Source: Bacillota bacterium
Lineage (GTDB): Bacteria; Bacillota; Clostridia; Peptostreptococcales; Anaerovoracaceae
Assembly (NCBI GenBank): GCA_030530285.1
Contig: JAUMVD010000010.1
Location: forward strand, 1 to 43,566
Direction of reading: 5' to 3'
DNA: 43,566 nucleotides
Part shown: positions 9,520 through 18,338 of the stretch, in pieces
Numbering within the stretch: position 1 is the first letter of the stretch
Layout: every line of letters starts with the position of its first letter
Notes under the pieces: generated by a model
Databases searched by the model: none
Seen by the model: the letters and a program-made list of their open reading frames with translations, nothing else
Told to the model about the DNA's origin: nothing
Translations under genes and position numbers: made by a program

Positions 9520-10983
9520 TTACCCCACTTCCTCACAGTTGGCAAATACTTTATCGAATCTATCCAGTATATCACTAAGCATGTCTTCTTCGTATGCAGC
9601 GCTGGTATATAGCCTGCTTCCGGCCAGAGTCACGAATCCCTCTGCCATGTACGCCGCTCCGATGTGTTCCATCTCGCGTTTTCTCTTTGAAGTGGCGTTG
9701 AGCACTCCCGGGATCTGCCACGGCTTCGACCAGTCTATGGCAAAGTGCATGGTTCCCGTCGTATCAACATGGCATACGGAGCCCTGATTGAAGGCAACGA
9801 ACGGCAGCTTATATTTATCAATGAGCTCGTTCACACCAGCGATCAGCTTGTCGCCGAATTCATTGGCCTTTTCCGTGGCGCCCGTCTCTTCGATTTCACA
9901 TATCGTGTGGTATCCGGCCACGCAGCTGATCGGTGCCGCCGCCATGGTGCCGCCGATCAAAGCCTTTGGATGTTTCGCCTCTCCACTGATGCCGGCCGAC
10001 AGGTACTTCATGTACTCCGCCTTGCCGCCTATGCCGCCTGCGCCGGGATATCCTCCGGCGATGACCTTGCCGAAGATGGAAAGATCCGGATCGATCCCGT
10101 AGAATCCCTGCGCTCCCGACATCCCGATCCTGAAGCCGGTCACCACTTCATCGCAGATCAGCAGCGCGCCGTACTTATGGGCCAGACGCTGGCACTCCGC
10201 AGGGAAGTGATAGTCCACCGGGCGCGTACCACTCTCAGGGCCGATGGCTTCCAGGAATACCGCCGCCGTGCCGCCCTGATTCTTATATTTCTTAAGCTGC
10301 TTCTCCAGACTTTCTACATCGTTCGGGAAGAACTCGTGGGTATAGGAGAACATCTTTCGGGGAACGCCGCTGGCCTGAGTCCACTTGGAGCCGGGGATTC
10401 TGATGCCGTATGCCAGCTGATCGCTCCAGCCGTGATAAGCGCCTCCCATCTTCAGGATGTGTTTATGCCCCGTAGCGAGTCTGGCTATCCTGATGGCGCC
10501 CATGCAGCTCTCCGTTCCGGAATTCAGCATCCTGAACATCTGCACCGATGGCACGCAGTCACAAATTTTCTTCGCCAGCTTGTACTCGTATTCGTGAAAC
10601 AGTCCCGTTGACGGACCGCATGTTTCCAGGAGTTCGATTACCTTCTCCCTGACCTTCGGCGGATTGCTGCCCAACACGATCGGTCCCCCCGCCTGCAGGA
10701 AGTCGTAGTATTTATTCCCGTCAACATCGTACAGATACGCCCCTTCCGCCTTATCAAAAGCAATCGGGAACGGGTAGTTGAAGGCCAGATTGTGCTGGAC
10801 GGCTCCGGGGATGATCGCCCCAGCCATGTCCACCATTTCTCTGGATTTCATGCACTTTTTCCCGAAGTACTCCTCTTCATATTCTTTGAGCGCCTTCGGG
10901 CTGATGGAATACATCGGGCTCGTGATCAGCTGGTCAAGCTTCTTCGTGACCGCTGCCGCGTCAAGATAGTTTTCTCGCTTCAT
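9520..10983 (-). CDS. Class III PLP-dependent aminotransferase (glutamate-1-semialdehyde aminomutase-like)
   Basis: A 487-residue class III aminotransferase. Seen are NSGTES (about 154-159) binding the cofactor phosphate, GAYHGW, the DEV aspartate pair (about 278-280) that contacts the pyridine nitrogen, and the Schiff-base lysine K306 in FGKVIAGGYP. The overall look is HemL-like, but the context (no heme genes) argues against tetrapyrrole synthesis. Such paralogues act as aminomutases or transaminases on diverse amino compounds. The start ATG at 10983 has GAGGAT upstream, and the gene sits 4 bases downstream of the class I/II aminotransferase. A role in transaminating or isomerising the operon's substrate is inferred; the exact reaction is unknown. 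Confidence 0.82.
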   Translation of the reverse strand: MKRENYLDAAAVTKKLDQLITSPMYSISPKALKEYEEEYFGKKCMKSREMVDMAGAIIPGAVQHNLAFNYPFPIAFDKAEGAYLYDVDGNKYYDFLQAGGPIVLGSNPPKVREKVIELLETCGPSTGLFHEYEYKLAKKICDCVPSVQMFRMLNSGTESCMGAIRIARLATGHKHILKMGGAYHGWSDQLAYGIRIPGSKWTQASGVPRKMFSYTHEFFPNDVESLEKQLKKYKNQGGTAAVFLEAIGPESGTRPVDYHFPAECQRLAHKYGALLICDEVVTGFRIGMSGAQGFYGIDPDLSIFGKVIAGGYPGAGGIGGKAEYMKYLSAGISGEAKHPKALIGGTMAAAPISCVAGYHTICEIEETGATEKANEFGDKLIAGVNELIDKYKLPFVAFNQGSVCHVDTTGTMHFAIDWSKPWQIPGVLNATSKRKREMEHIGAAYMAEGFVTLAGSRLYTSAAYEEDMLSDILDRFDKVFANCEEVG

Positions 10984-10987
10984 CGTA

Positions 10988-12178
10988 TTATCCTCTTATT
11001 TCATCCATTAATTCTTTAAACGCCGGAATCGATCTGACGATCGTATCATAGGATACGCAGTAGGCGATTCTCACATATCCGGGACACGCGAAGCTTTTGC
11101 CCGGAACGATGAGTATGTTATGTTCTTTGGCCTTTGCGACGAATTCAACATCATCGTCAATTGGCGATTTAACAAACAGATAGAAGGCGCCTTCAGGATA
11201 GATGCACTCGTATCCGGCATCCACCAGTCCGTTGTACAGCGCTTTTCTGTTCTTGTCGTAAACATCGATATCCGTCGTGCATTCGATACACCTGGCCGCC
11301 ACTCTCTGGATCAGCGTCGGCGCGTTGACGTATCCCAGCACGCGGTTGGCGATATTCGCCGCCTGTATGGCGTTTTCGAAATCCGCCATCTCCGACGGGA
11401 ACACCAGATATCCGATTCTCTCTCCCGGAAGCGAGAGGCTCTTGCTCCACGAATATCCCACAACTGTATTGTCATAATACCTGGTCACATACGGCACTTC
11501 CACACCGTCATACGCCAGTTCCCTGTACGGTTCGTCCGATATGATATAGATGTCCGTGCCGAATTCCTGCTGCTTTTCCTTCAGGATCTTTGCCATCGCC
11601 TGTATGGTCTGTTTGGAGTAGACGACGCCTGTAGGATTGTTCGGTGAATTGATGATGACCGCTCTGGTTTTCGGGCCGATCATTTCCTCCATCACCTCCA
11701 GATTCGGCTGGAAGGTATCCGTATCGGCCGGTACCGCCTTAAGGACGGCCCCGTGATTTGCCGCGTAGTTTCCGTATTCCACGAAGTATGGCGCAAAGGC
11801 CAGAATTTCCTCGCCCGGATCCACCAGTGTCTTGATGGCTACGTTCAGCCCGCTGGCAGCGCCTACGGTCATCACGATGTTCTCCGCCGTGAAGGACGTA
11901 CCGTGGAGCTTGTTCAGGTGCTCCGCCACGATGGTCCTCACGTCCTCATAACCGCTGTTGCTCTGATTGTATCCGTGAATGAACAGCGACTCTTCTTCAT
12001 CCAAGATGTCCATGATCGCCTGGCCGACTTCCTCAGGCGCAGGAACGCTGGGGTTTCCCAGACTGAAATCATATACATTTTCTTTACCGTACTTGGCCGC
12101 CAGTCTGGCGCCCTCTTCAAACATGGCGCGTATCGCGGAATTTCCCTGAACGTACGGCATCATGCTCTTTGCTGTCAT
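10988..12178 (-). CDS. Class I/II aminotransferase (aspartate/aromatic type)
   Basis: A 396-residue fold-type I PLP aminotransferase with NNPTG at 180-184, DEPYRE at 215-220 and the cofactor lysine K246 in YSWSKSLSLPGERIGY; the Arg of GERIGY binds cofactor phosphate. It transfers an amino group from an amino acid to 2-oxoglutarate. Because it is directly coupled to paaK and iorBA, it most likely produces the arylpyruvate used by indolepyruvate oxidoreductase (from Phe, Tyr or Trp); an aspartate or alanine preference is also possible. The ribosome site AGGAGG lies six bases before ATG 12178. It is separated from the ligase gene by 9 bases. Confidence 0.88.
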   Translation of the reverse strand: MTAKSMMPYVQGNSAIRAMFEEGARLAAKYGKENVYDFSLGNPSVPAPEEVGQAIMDILDEEESLFIHGYNQSNSGYEDVRTIVAEHLNKLHGTSFTAENIVMTVGAASGLNVAIKTLVDPGEEILAFAPYFVEYGNYAANHGAVLKAVPADTDTFQPNLEVMEEMIGPKTRAVIINSPNNPTGVVYSKQTIQAMAKILKEKQQEFGTDIYIISDEPYRELAYDGVEVPYVTRYYDNTVVGYSWSKSLSLPGERIGYLVFPSEMADFENAIQAANIANRVLGYVNAPTLIQRVAARCIECTTDIDVYDKNRKALYNGLVDAGYECIYPEGAFYLFVKSPIDDDVEFVAKAKEHNILIVPGKSFACPGYVRIAYCVSYDTIVRSIPAFKELMDEIRG

Positions 12179-12187
12179 AACATCCTC

Positions 12188-13432
12188 CTAATATCTATAA
12201 TCAAAAACTCTCGTTGATTTCTTTTCGCTTCTCGGCAAATCGCCGATCTCTACCGCCTTCGGGATCATGCCCACGTTGATGACGGACTTGATTTTGTCCT
12301 TGATCTCCTTTTCCAGGGCTTTGATTTCCTGTTCATCCTTCAGCGGCGTTTCCACGAATAACGTGATTTTATCTCTGCCGTTCTCATGATCGATAAAGAT
12401 CTGATATTCCGAGCTGGCGTGTTCGATATCCTTGAGGACGTCTTCCACCTGACCCGGGAAGATATTCACGCCTTTGACCTTGACCATATCATCGGTCCTG
12501 CCAAGGATCACGTCGATTCTCGGCAGCGTCCTGCCGCATGGACACGGCACGTCATCCGGTATGATTCTGGTGAGATCGTGGGTTCTGTAACGGATGAGCG
12601 GCGCTCCCTCTTTCTGGAGGGTGGTGATGACCAGCTCGCCCAGTTCACCGTCCGGCAGGTTCTCGCCTGTCTTCGGATCGATGATCTCGAAATACAGATA
12701 ATCGTCGAAATAGTGCATGCCCGTCTCGTATTCGCAATTGATGGCTATGCCCGGACCGTATACTTCCGTGAGCCCATAGATGTCGTAGAGCTCGACCCCG
12801 AGTTCGTTGGCGATTCTGGCGCGCATCTTCGGTCCCCATCGTTCTGATCCGATAACGCCTTTTTTGAGGTGGATCTTATCCTTCACCCCGCGCTTTTCGA
12901 TTTCCTCGGCCAGAAGCAGCGCATAGGACGATGTGGCGCAGAGTACTGTGGATCCCATATCCTCCATGAATTTGATCTGCTTGTCCGTGTTGCCCGGCCC
13001 CATAGGAACCGCCATGGCTCCCAGCTTTTCAGCGCCAAGCTGGAATCCGATGCCCGCCGTCCACAGTCCGTATCCCGGCGTGATGTGTATCACATCGTCT
13101 TTCGTGATTCCGGCGATCTCATAGCATCGTTTGAACAGTTCCGCCCAGTCCTCCACATCCTTCTTCGTGTACGGGATGATGCACGGCAGTCCGGTGGTGC
13201 CGCTGGAAGAGTGGATTCTGACGATATCCTCCTGCGGTACTGCAGCCAGACCCAATGGATAGGCTTCTCTCAGATCGTCCTTTTCGGAGAACGGCAGCTT
13301 CTCGAAATCCGCCTGCGTCTCGATGCTGTCCACATCGATATCCTTTAACCTCTCGGCGTAGAATCCGCCGGCTTTCTTCACTCTGCCGATCTGAACTTTT
13401 ATCTGGTCCAGAACTTCTTTTTTCATTTTCAT
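12188..13432 (-). CDS. Phenylacetate-CoA ligase family protein
   Basis: A 414-residue adenylate-forming enzyme of the short PaaK type. The P-loop-like SSSGTTGLP is at about residues 75-83, with DIYGLTEVYGPG (A5) and YRTHDLTRI (A7) later; a cysteine-rich CPCGRTLPRID follows. It converts phenylacetate or indoleacetate plus CoA and ATP to the acyl-CoA, or in fermenters could recover ATP by the reverse route. The longer open frame to 13660 runs antisense-free through iorB and is not credible; ATG 13432 has AAAGGA eight bases upstream. Together with IorAB it links arylpyruvates, arylacetyl-CoA and arylacetates. Confidence 0.88.
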   Translation of the reverse strand: MKMKKEVLDQIKVQIGRVKKAGGFYAERLKDIDVDSIETQADFEKLPFSEKDDLREAYPLGLAAVPQEDIVRIHSSSGTTGLPCIIPYTKKDVEDWAELFKRCYEIAGITKDDVIHITPGYGLWTAGIGFQLGAEKLGAMAVPMGPGNTDKQIKFMEDMGSTVLCATSSYALLLAEEIEKRGVKDKIHLKKGVIGSERWGPKMRARIANELGVELYDIYGLTEVYGPGIAINCEYETGMHYFDDYLYFEIIDPKTGENLPDGELGELVITTLQKEGAPLIRYRTHDLTRIIPDDVPCPCGRTLPRIDVILGRTDDMVKVKGVNIFPGQVEDVLKDIEHASSEYQIFIDHENGRDKITLFVETPLKDEQEIKALEKEIKDKIKSVINVGMIPKAVEIGDLPRSEKKSTRVFDYRY

Positions 13433-13452
13433 AATACGTATCCTTTTCTGTT

Positions 13453-14049
13453 TTATTTGATACACTCCGCGCCCATGCGCAGTGCCTTTTGATTCACTTC
13501 CACGAGCTTTGGCTTCAGTCGCTGCTCCAGCGCTTTGTCCACATCCTCCAGGGTCAGCCCCATGGCCCCGCTGGCGCACAGCGCGCCCACCACAGCAACG
13601 TTCAGAACCTTTGGATTGCCGCACTCCCTGCAGATTCTGTCCGCGTCGACGGTGAAGCACCTGTCGATCCTGCTTTTCAGGTATTCGGAGCTGGTCCTGC
13701 CATCATATCCGCTCTGCCCCAGAGAAGCCGTGATCGGCTTGACCTCTTCCTGACACAGGATCAGCGTTCCTCCGTCCTTGAGATATTTCAAATTCGCCGC
13801 CGCCTCGCCGGGCTCGAAGCCGATGAGTATGTCAGCGCGTCCTTCCGGTATCATCGGAGACGGAATGTCCGTTCCGATCCTGACGTGACTGACGACGCTT
13901 CCCCCGCGCTGCGCCATGCCTATGGTTTCTGCTGTTCTGGCCCTGAAGCCTTTGATCATCGCCGCTGCCGCTATGATTCTGGAAGCCAGCACCGTTCCCT
14001 GGCCGCCGACGCCGCAAAGCAGGCAGCTCCTGACATTCATATCATTCAT
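13453..14049 (-). CDS. iorB: Indolepyruvate ferredoxin oxidoreductase, beta subunit
   Basis: A 198-residue protein with the family opening CGVGGQGTVLASRII (residues 12-26), the gamma/beta domain of 2-oxoacid:ferredoxin oxidoreductases, and AQRGGSVVSHVRIG, which is typical of IorB. With IorA it forms the cytoplasmic enzyme converting arylpyruvate plus CoA to arylacetyl-CoA, CO2 and reduced ferredoxin. The start overlaps the iorA stop by eight bases, which implies coupled translation and 1:1 assembly. A second ATG nine bases downstream is an alternative start. Confidence 0.92.
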   Translation of the reverse strand: MNDMNVRSCLLCGVGGQGTVLASRIIAAAAMIKGFRARTAETIGMAQRGGSVVSHVRIGTDIPSPMIPEGRADILIGFEPGEAAANLKYLKDGGTLILCQEEVKPITASLGQSGYDGRTSSEYLKSRIDRCFTVDADRICRECGNPKVLNVAVVGALCASGAMGLTLEDVDKALEQRLKPKLVEVNQKALRMGAECIK

Positions 14050-15895
14050 TGCTGATCACCCCCGCTGGACAGATCTGGCCGCAAAGCCCGCATCCCGTGC
14101 AAAGGCTGCTGTCTATTCTGACTTTCTTCGCGCCTTTGTCCGTCTCATATGGTATGAGGGCCGGGCAGCCTATTTCATTGACGCATCTCATGCATCCCAC
14201 ACACGCGCTGCCGATTTCGCATGGCGTCCCTTTATCCGTAATGGCGATGCAAGGCGACTTGAAGATGATCGCCCTGACGCCGGTCTCCTTAATGGCCTGC
14301 CTGATGGCGCCCACCGATCCTTCCAGATCCAGCGGATCCACCGTCCGTATGGAAGCCACGCCGATCCCTTCCAGGACCTTGGCGATATCAATAGGCTCTA
14401 CGCGCTTTCCCATCATGGTGATTCCCATACCCGGGTGCGGCTGATGGCCTGTCATCGCCGTGGTGGAATTGTCCAGCACGCAGAGTATCATGTCCGACTG
14501 ATTGTATACGGCGTTTACCGTGCCGGTAATGCCGCTGGCAAAGAAGGTGGAATCCCCGGTAAAGGCGAAATTCAAAGTTTCGCTGTCCGCGTGTCCCAGC
14601 CCCTGGGCCACGGTGATTCCCGCCCCCATGCAAAGGCAGGTGTCCACCATATTGAGCGGTGCGGCATTGCCCAGTGTATAGCACCCGATATCGCCGCAGT
14701 ATATTGCCTGTGTAAATCCGGATTCTCCGGCCTTTTGCTCTTCCCGGACCGCTGCCTTTACCGCGTAAAACGCTCCCCGGTGCGGACACCCCGCGCACAG
14801 TACGGGAGGTCTGACCGGAAGCTCCGGCATATCCTGGAATTGTGACGCCCTGATTGCGGCGCCTTTGCCTGTCACTTCGTATATGATGTCCGAGACGAGA
14901 TTCGCGTTCAGTTCTCCGCCTGCCGGAACGGTTCCGGTTCGTTTCCCTGAAATGAAGTTATCTATGTCCAGACTGATGTTTCCGTATTCATAAATCAGCG
15001 CGTCCTCGATGTATGGATCCAGCTCCTCAAACACCAGCACCTTGTCCACGCTCATCAGAAACCTTCTGGCCAGAGCCGCCGGAAACGGGTACGGCGTCGC
15101 TATCTTCAGCACCGTGAAATTCTCCTCGTGCCCCGCGATGGCTTCTCTGACATAGGAATAGGAGATGCCGCCGCAGGCGATACCGACAGGACCGCTGCCT
15201 TCGATGCTGTTGCCGCCGGCGCTTCCTGCCCCTGCCAGATAATCCGAGAATTCATCGCTCAGCAAAGGCTCCCGCCCCGCGACTTTGAGTTTGGCTTCAT
15301 ACGCCAGCTTCGGGAAAATCACCCATCGGCTGTCCTTGACGAAGCCCTCACAATCCTCCGGTTTCTTTATCTCCGGCACGTCCACATCCGCGCAGGAATG
15401 ACATACCCTGGTGGTGGACCGGAGTATCACCGGGGTTTGATGTTTCTCACTGAAATCAAAGGCATCCTGCACCGCCCGGAAGGCCTGTTCAGGACTGTCG
15501 CAGTCAAACACCGGAATGTGGGCATATCTGCCGAAACTCCTGGTATCCTGTTCTGTCTGAGAAGATATAGGGCCGGGGTCATCGGCGACGTATATCACCA
15601 TGCCGCCTTTGACGCCGATATAATTCACGCACATGATCGGATCCGAAGCGACGTTCAGCCCCATCTGCTTCATGGTGACGAGGCTTCTGGCTCCGGCGTA
15701 GGCCGCTCCCGCGGCTACTTCCGCTCCTGCTTTTTCGTTCACTGACCACTCCACGTGGACCCATCCCGGATTTCTCCTGGCGATGGTTTCCAGGACCTCT
15801 GACGAAGGCGTCCCCGGATAGCCGGAAACCACCCTTACTCCTGCTGCCAGAGCCCCAACGGCTACGGCTTCATTGCCCATCAAAAGCTCTATCAT
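14042..15895 (-). CDS. iorA: Indolepyruvate ferredoxin oxidoreductase, alpha subunit
   Basis: A 617-residue catalytic subunit. The N-terminal pyrimidine-binding domain starts GNEAVAVGALAAGVRVVSGYPGTP, here cited only by its family look. The TPP-diphosphate region GDSTFFASG and DNSTTAMTGHQ follows about residues 440-480. Two ferredoxin-type clusters close the protein: CVGCMRC..C and CTGCGLCGQICP. It decarboxylates indolepyruvate or other arylpyruvates and passes electrons to ferredoxin; the enzyme is oxygen sensitive, indicating an anaerobe. It is the first gene of the eight-gene operon. GGAG is 12 bases from ATG 15895, a long spacing. A Gly/Ala/Ser-rich insert (GAGSAGGN) near residue 225 matches one in the U32 protein. 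Confidence 0.93.
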   Translation of the reverse strand: MIELLMGNEAVAVGALAAGVRVVSGYPGTPSSEVLETIARRNPGWVHVEWSVNEKAGAEVAAGAAYAGARSLVTMKQMGLNVASDPIMCVNYIGVKGGMVIYVADDPGPISSQTEQDTRSFGRYAHIPVFDCDSPEQAFRAVQDAFDFSEKHQTPVILRSTTRVCHSCADVDVPEIKKPEDCEGFVKDSRWVIFPKLAYEAKLKVAGREPLLSDEFSDYLAGAGSAGGNSIEGSGPVGIACGGISYSYVREAIAGHEENFTVLKIATPYPFPAALARRFLMSVDKVLVFEELDPYIEDALIYEYGNISLDIDNFISGKRTGTVPAGGELNANLVSDIIYEVTGKGAAIRASQFQDMPELPVRPPVLCAGCPHRGAFYAVKAAVREEQKAGESGFTQAIYCGDIGCYTLGNAAPLNMVDTCLCMGAGITVAQGLGHADSETLNFAFTGDSTFFASGITGTVNAVYNQSDMILCVLDNSTTAMTGHQPHPGMGITMMGKRVEPIDIAKVLEGIGVASIRTVDPLDLEGSVGAIRQAIKETGVRAIIFKSPCIAITDKGTPCEIGSACVGCMRCVNEIGCPALIPYETDKGAKKVRIDSSLCTGCGLCGQICPAGVISNE

Positions 15896-15941
15896 TTATG
15901 ATCGATTCTCCTTCATTTTGGCACCTAATAATACAAGATAT

Positions 15942-15952
15942 ATTATACCACA
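15942..15952 (-). promoter_or_regulatory. Extended -10 promoter for the iorA operon
   Basis: Minus-strand TGTGG followed by TATAAT (15947-15942), 46 bases upstream of the iorA start. A good -35 is absent, since the upstream bases form the thlA terminator; the TGn element probably compensates. The core matches the glnS promoter string exactly. Confidence 0.6.
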
Positions 15953-15987
15953 AAAAAAGAACTGCCGTATCACTTTGATACGACAGT
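15952..15987 (-). terminator. Rho-independent terminator of thlA
   Basis: Minus-strand hairpin with arms 15976-15987 and 15961-15972 (12 bp, one C-A mismatch), a three-base loop and then seven T. It lies 54 bases past the thlA stop and abuts the iorA promoter, insulating the two units. Confidence 0.88.
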
Positions 15988-16041
15988 CCTCGCTTCGCAA
16001 TTATATTATTGTGAAAAAAGCTTTTGTTCGTGTTTACGGTC

Positions 16042-17223
16042 TTATCTCTCTACGATGAGTGATGTTCCCATGCCGCCGCCGATACACAGTGTAGCCAGAC
16101 CTGTCTTGGCGTCTCTTCTCTTCATCTCATACAGCAGTGTGATGAGGATTCTGCAGCCGGATGCGCCGATTGGGTGACCCAGAGCGATTGCTCCGCCGTT
16201 TACATTTGTCTTCTCAGGATCCAGTCCCAGGTCTTTTCTTACTGCCAGTGACTGAGCTGCAAATGCTTCGTTAGCTTCTACCAGATCGATATCGTCGATG
16301 GTCATGCCGGCCTTTTCCAGTGCCTTCTTCGTTGCAGGTACAGGACCAACACCCATGATTGATGGATCTACGCCGGCTGATGCATAGGACTTGATTGTAG
16401 CCAGAGGTTCGATTCCCAGCTCATCAGCCTTTTCTTTGCTCATTACGACTACAGCAGCGCCTGAATCGTTGATACCTGAAGCGTTAGCTGCAGTTACAAC
16501 GCCGCCATCTCTCTTGAATGCAGGCTTAAGCTTAGCCAGCTTCTCAGGAGTGGATCCTCTGGTCAGGTGTTCGTCTCTTGAGAATACGATCGGATCTCCC
16601 TTTCTCTGAGGAATCGTTACAGGAACGATTTCTTCGTCGAATACGCCGCCATCTACAGCCTTCTCTGCTCTCTGCTGTGAAACCAGTGCGAACTCGTCCA
16701 GTTCTTCTCTGGTGATGCCCCACTGCTCAGCAACGTTCTCAGCGGTGATTCCCATGTGATAGTTATTGAATACGTCCCAAAGTCCATCGTTGACCATCAT
16801 GTCAGTCATCTTGGCGTCGAACATTCTCGCTCCCCATCTGGCAGCCGGCATTACGTAAGGTGCCGCTGACATATTCTCAGCACCGCCTGCTACGATAATG
16901 TCTGCATCTCCAGCCTTAATGATCTGTGCTGCCAGCTCAACTGCTCTAAGACCTGATCCGCAAACTTTATTGATAGTAAAGCAAGGAGTTTCAACAGGCA
17001 GGCCTGCATCCAGCATCATCTGTCTCGCTACGTTCTGTCCAAGTCCGCCCTGCAGTACACAACCCATGATAACTTCATCAACATCTTCTTTGGCTACTCC
17101 GGCTCTGTTCAGAGCTTCTTCGATACATACAGCACCTAACTTCCTGGTCGGTACGTCCTTAAGAGTTCCACCAAATTTACCGATTGCTGTTCTGGCTGCG
17201 CCAACGATTACTACGTCTTTCAT
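16042..17223 (-). CDS. thlA: Acetyl-CoA C-acetyltransferase (thiolase)
   Basis: A 393-residue thiolase. Catalytic residues are visible: C88 in [10 protein letters not shown], the His of [10 protein letters not shown] (about 350) and the second Cys in LCIGGGMG (about 380). It condenses two acetyl-CoA to acetoacetyl-CoA at the start of butyrate-type fermentation, or cleaves 3-ketoacyl-CoA. Length is the family norm. AAGGAGG is placed well before ATG 17223. It has its own promoter and terminator, so it is a monocistron between two operons; no hbd, crt or bcd genes are next to it, which are usually clustered in butyrate formers. Confidence 0.95.
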   Translation of the reverse strand: MKDVVIVGAARTAIGKFGGTLKDVPTRKLGAVCIEEALNRAGVAKEDVDEVIMGCVLQGGLGQNVARQMMLDAGLPVETPCFTINKVCGSGLRAVELAAQIIKAGDADIIVAGGAENMSAAPYVMPAARWGARMFDAKMTDMMVNDGLWDVFNNYHMGITAENVAEQWGITREELDEFALVSQQRAEKAVDGGVFDEEIVPVTIPQRKGDPIVFSRDEHLTRGSTPEKLAKLKPAFKRDGGVVTAANASGINDSGAAVVVMSKEKADELGIEPLATIKSYASAGVDPSIMGVGPVPATKKALEKAGMTIDDIDLVEANEAFAAQSLAVRKDLGLDPEKTNVNGGAIALGHPIGASGCRILITLLYEMKRRDAKTGLATLCIGGGMGTSLIVER

Positions 17224-17327
17224 TAATAATTTCCTCCTTGTAATATACTTATTCTGGGTATATCGTTTAAGTTTGTTATTATTTTAACAGCATCGCTGCT
17301 AAAGTTACATAATGTCTTGTAATTGCT

Positions 17328-17355
17328 ATGATACCATAGTTTTACAATAAATCAA
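17328..17355 (-). promoter_or_regulatory. Sigma-A promoter of thlA
   Basis: TTGATT (17355-17350) and TATCAT (17333-17328) on the minus strand with a 16-base spacer and a TGG extension directly before the -10. The leader to ATG is about 100 bases and AT-rich. Confidence 0.6.
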
Positions 17356-17366
17356 GGGGTTTTGCG

Positions 17367-17389
17367 AAAAAAGTGTTAATTCTTTAACA
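17367..17389 (-). terminator. Weak terminator after DUF2156 gene
   Basis: Minus-strand TGTTAA...TTAACA short hairpin (arms at 17374-17389) followed by a run of six T, just past the stop at 17392. The stem is AT-rich and short, so termination may be partial. Confidence 0.4.
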
Positions 17390-17391
17390 AA

Positions 17392-18324
17392 TTATTTGAA
17401 GTGACCGATATATTTCTCCAGAAGCTTGACCGGTCGGTATGACAGTTTCGCTTTTCTGAGGTTCGGAATGCCCATATCCTCTTCTCTGTTGATGTACTTC
17501 GCCCACGCGGCAGTATGCTTGCAGAATTCGTTGTTGATGGCCTGATAGAGTCCTCTGTAATTGACGTTTGCCTTTTCTACGTGTTCGGTGATCATCTTGC
17601 TGCCCAGATGTCCGCCAACAGCGATGGCTTCGATCTTGCCATCGATGAGAATGGCTCCGGCCTCGTATCCGACTTTTTCCAGATTCTCGAACACGTCCTT
17701 CATGGCCTCTTCCTCCATCTTGAGGAGCTCCATCTCGTTAGCCGGCACGTCCTTGCGCTGGTTGAATTCATCGATGAATTTCATGGCGTCATCCGCCATG
17801 TCGGAAGTCAGCTGCACATATTCGTAGTCAAATGTTTTTTTGAAATAGTTCAGATGGTTTTTCTTGCTGTGGAAATCGCGGCCTTTGAGCTCGATCAGAT
17901 CCTGTGTCAGATAGATATAGTCGTAGTTCGGTCTGTCATCGGCCCACGACAGTTCCGGCACAGCTTCCTTGATGATCTCCATCAGATGAAACGGCACCAG
18001 TCTGAGGCTGAAGGGCTGTCCCTGCTTCTCAAAGCGCTCCTTCGCCATATAAATGGTCTCTCTCAGAGATTCCTTGTCATATTCTCCGTTGCAGGTCAGC
18101 GGCGGGAACATGAACGGCAGGATGATCCCATCCTCCAGTTCCAGATGGCTGACGCCGGTGATACACATGTAATCGCCGATGATATCCCAGCTGAACTGGT
18201 TGATATCTCTCCACATGTATTGCGCGGAAAACGACAGTCCTGAAGTCTTATATTCATATCCATCCAGATACTTCTCCAGAAGAGCCCTGTCTTCAATTGT
18301 GATCTTGTTATCGAACATGTACAT
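17392..18324 (-). CDS. DUF2156 (phosphatidylglycerol lysyltransferase-domain) protein
   Basis: A 310-residue soluble protein with no membrane segment. It has the look of the GNAT-like DUF2156 family related to the catalytic domain of MprF: FHSKKNHLNYFKK near residue 150, EAIAVGGHLGSKMITEHVEKAN near 235, and NREEDMGIPNLRKAKLSYRP near the C-terminus, which is the most characteristic stretch. In MprF this domain transfers an aminoacyl group from tRNA to a lipid; standalone clostridial members lack the flippase part and their acceptor is unknown. It is the last gene of the surE unit, 14 bases after the isochorismatase-fold gene. Confidence 0.78.
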   Translation of the reverse strand: MYMFDNKITIEDRALLEKYLDGYEYKTSGLSFSAQYMWRDINQFSWDIIGDYMCITGVSHLELEDGIILPFMFPPLTCNGEYDKESLRETIYMAKERFEKQGQPFSLRLVPFHLMEIIKEAVPELSWADDRPNYDYIYLTQDLIELKGRDFHSKKNHLNYFKKTFDYEYVQLTSDMADDAMKFIDEFNQRKDVPANEMELLKMEEEAMKDVFENLEKVGYEAGAILIDGKIEAIAVGGHLGSKMITEHVEKANVNYRGLYQAINNEFCKHTAAWAKYINREEDMGIPNLRKAKLSYRPVKLLEKYIGHFK

Positions 18325-18338
18325 GTTTTCTTGATTCC

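Noticed and set aside
13433..13660. 76-residue N-terminal extension of the PaaK-like ligase
   Set aside because: The segment is Arg/Gly-rich out-of-frame reading of iorB; a good ribosome site lies before ATG 13432.
15261..15700. Reading frames on the plus strand within iorA
   Set aside because: IorA coding evidence (TPP and Fe-S motifs) is decisive and the opposite frames lack starts with ribosome sites.
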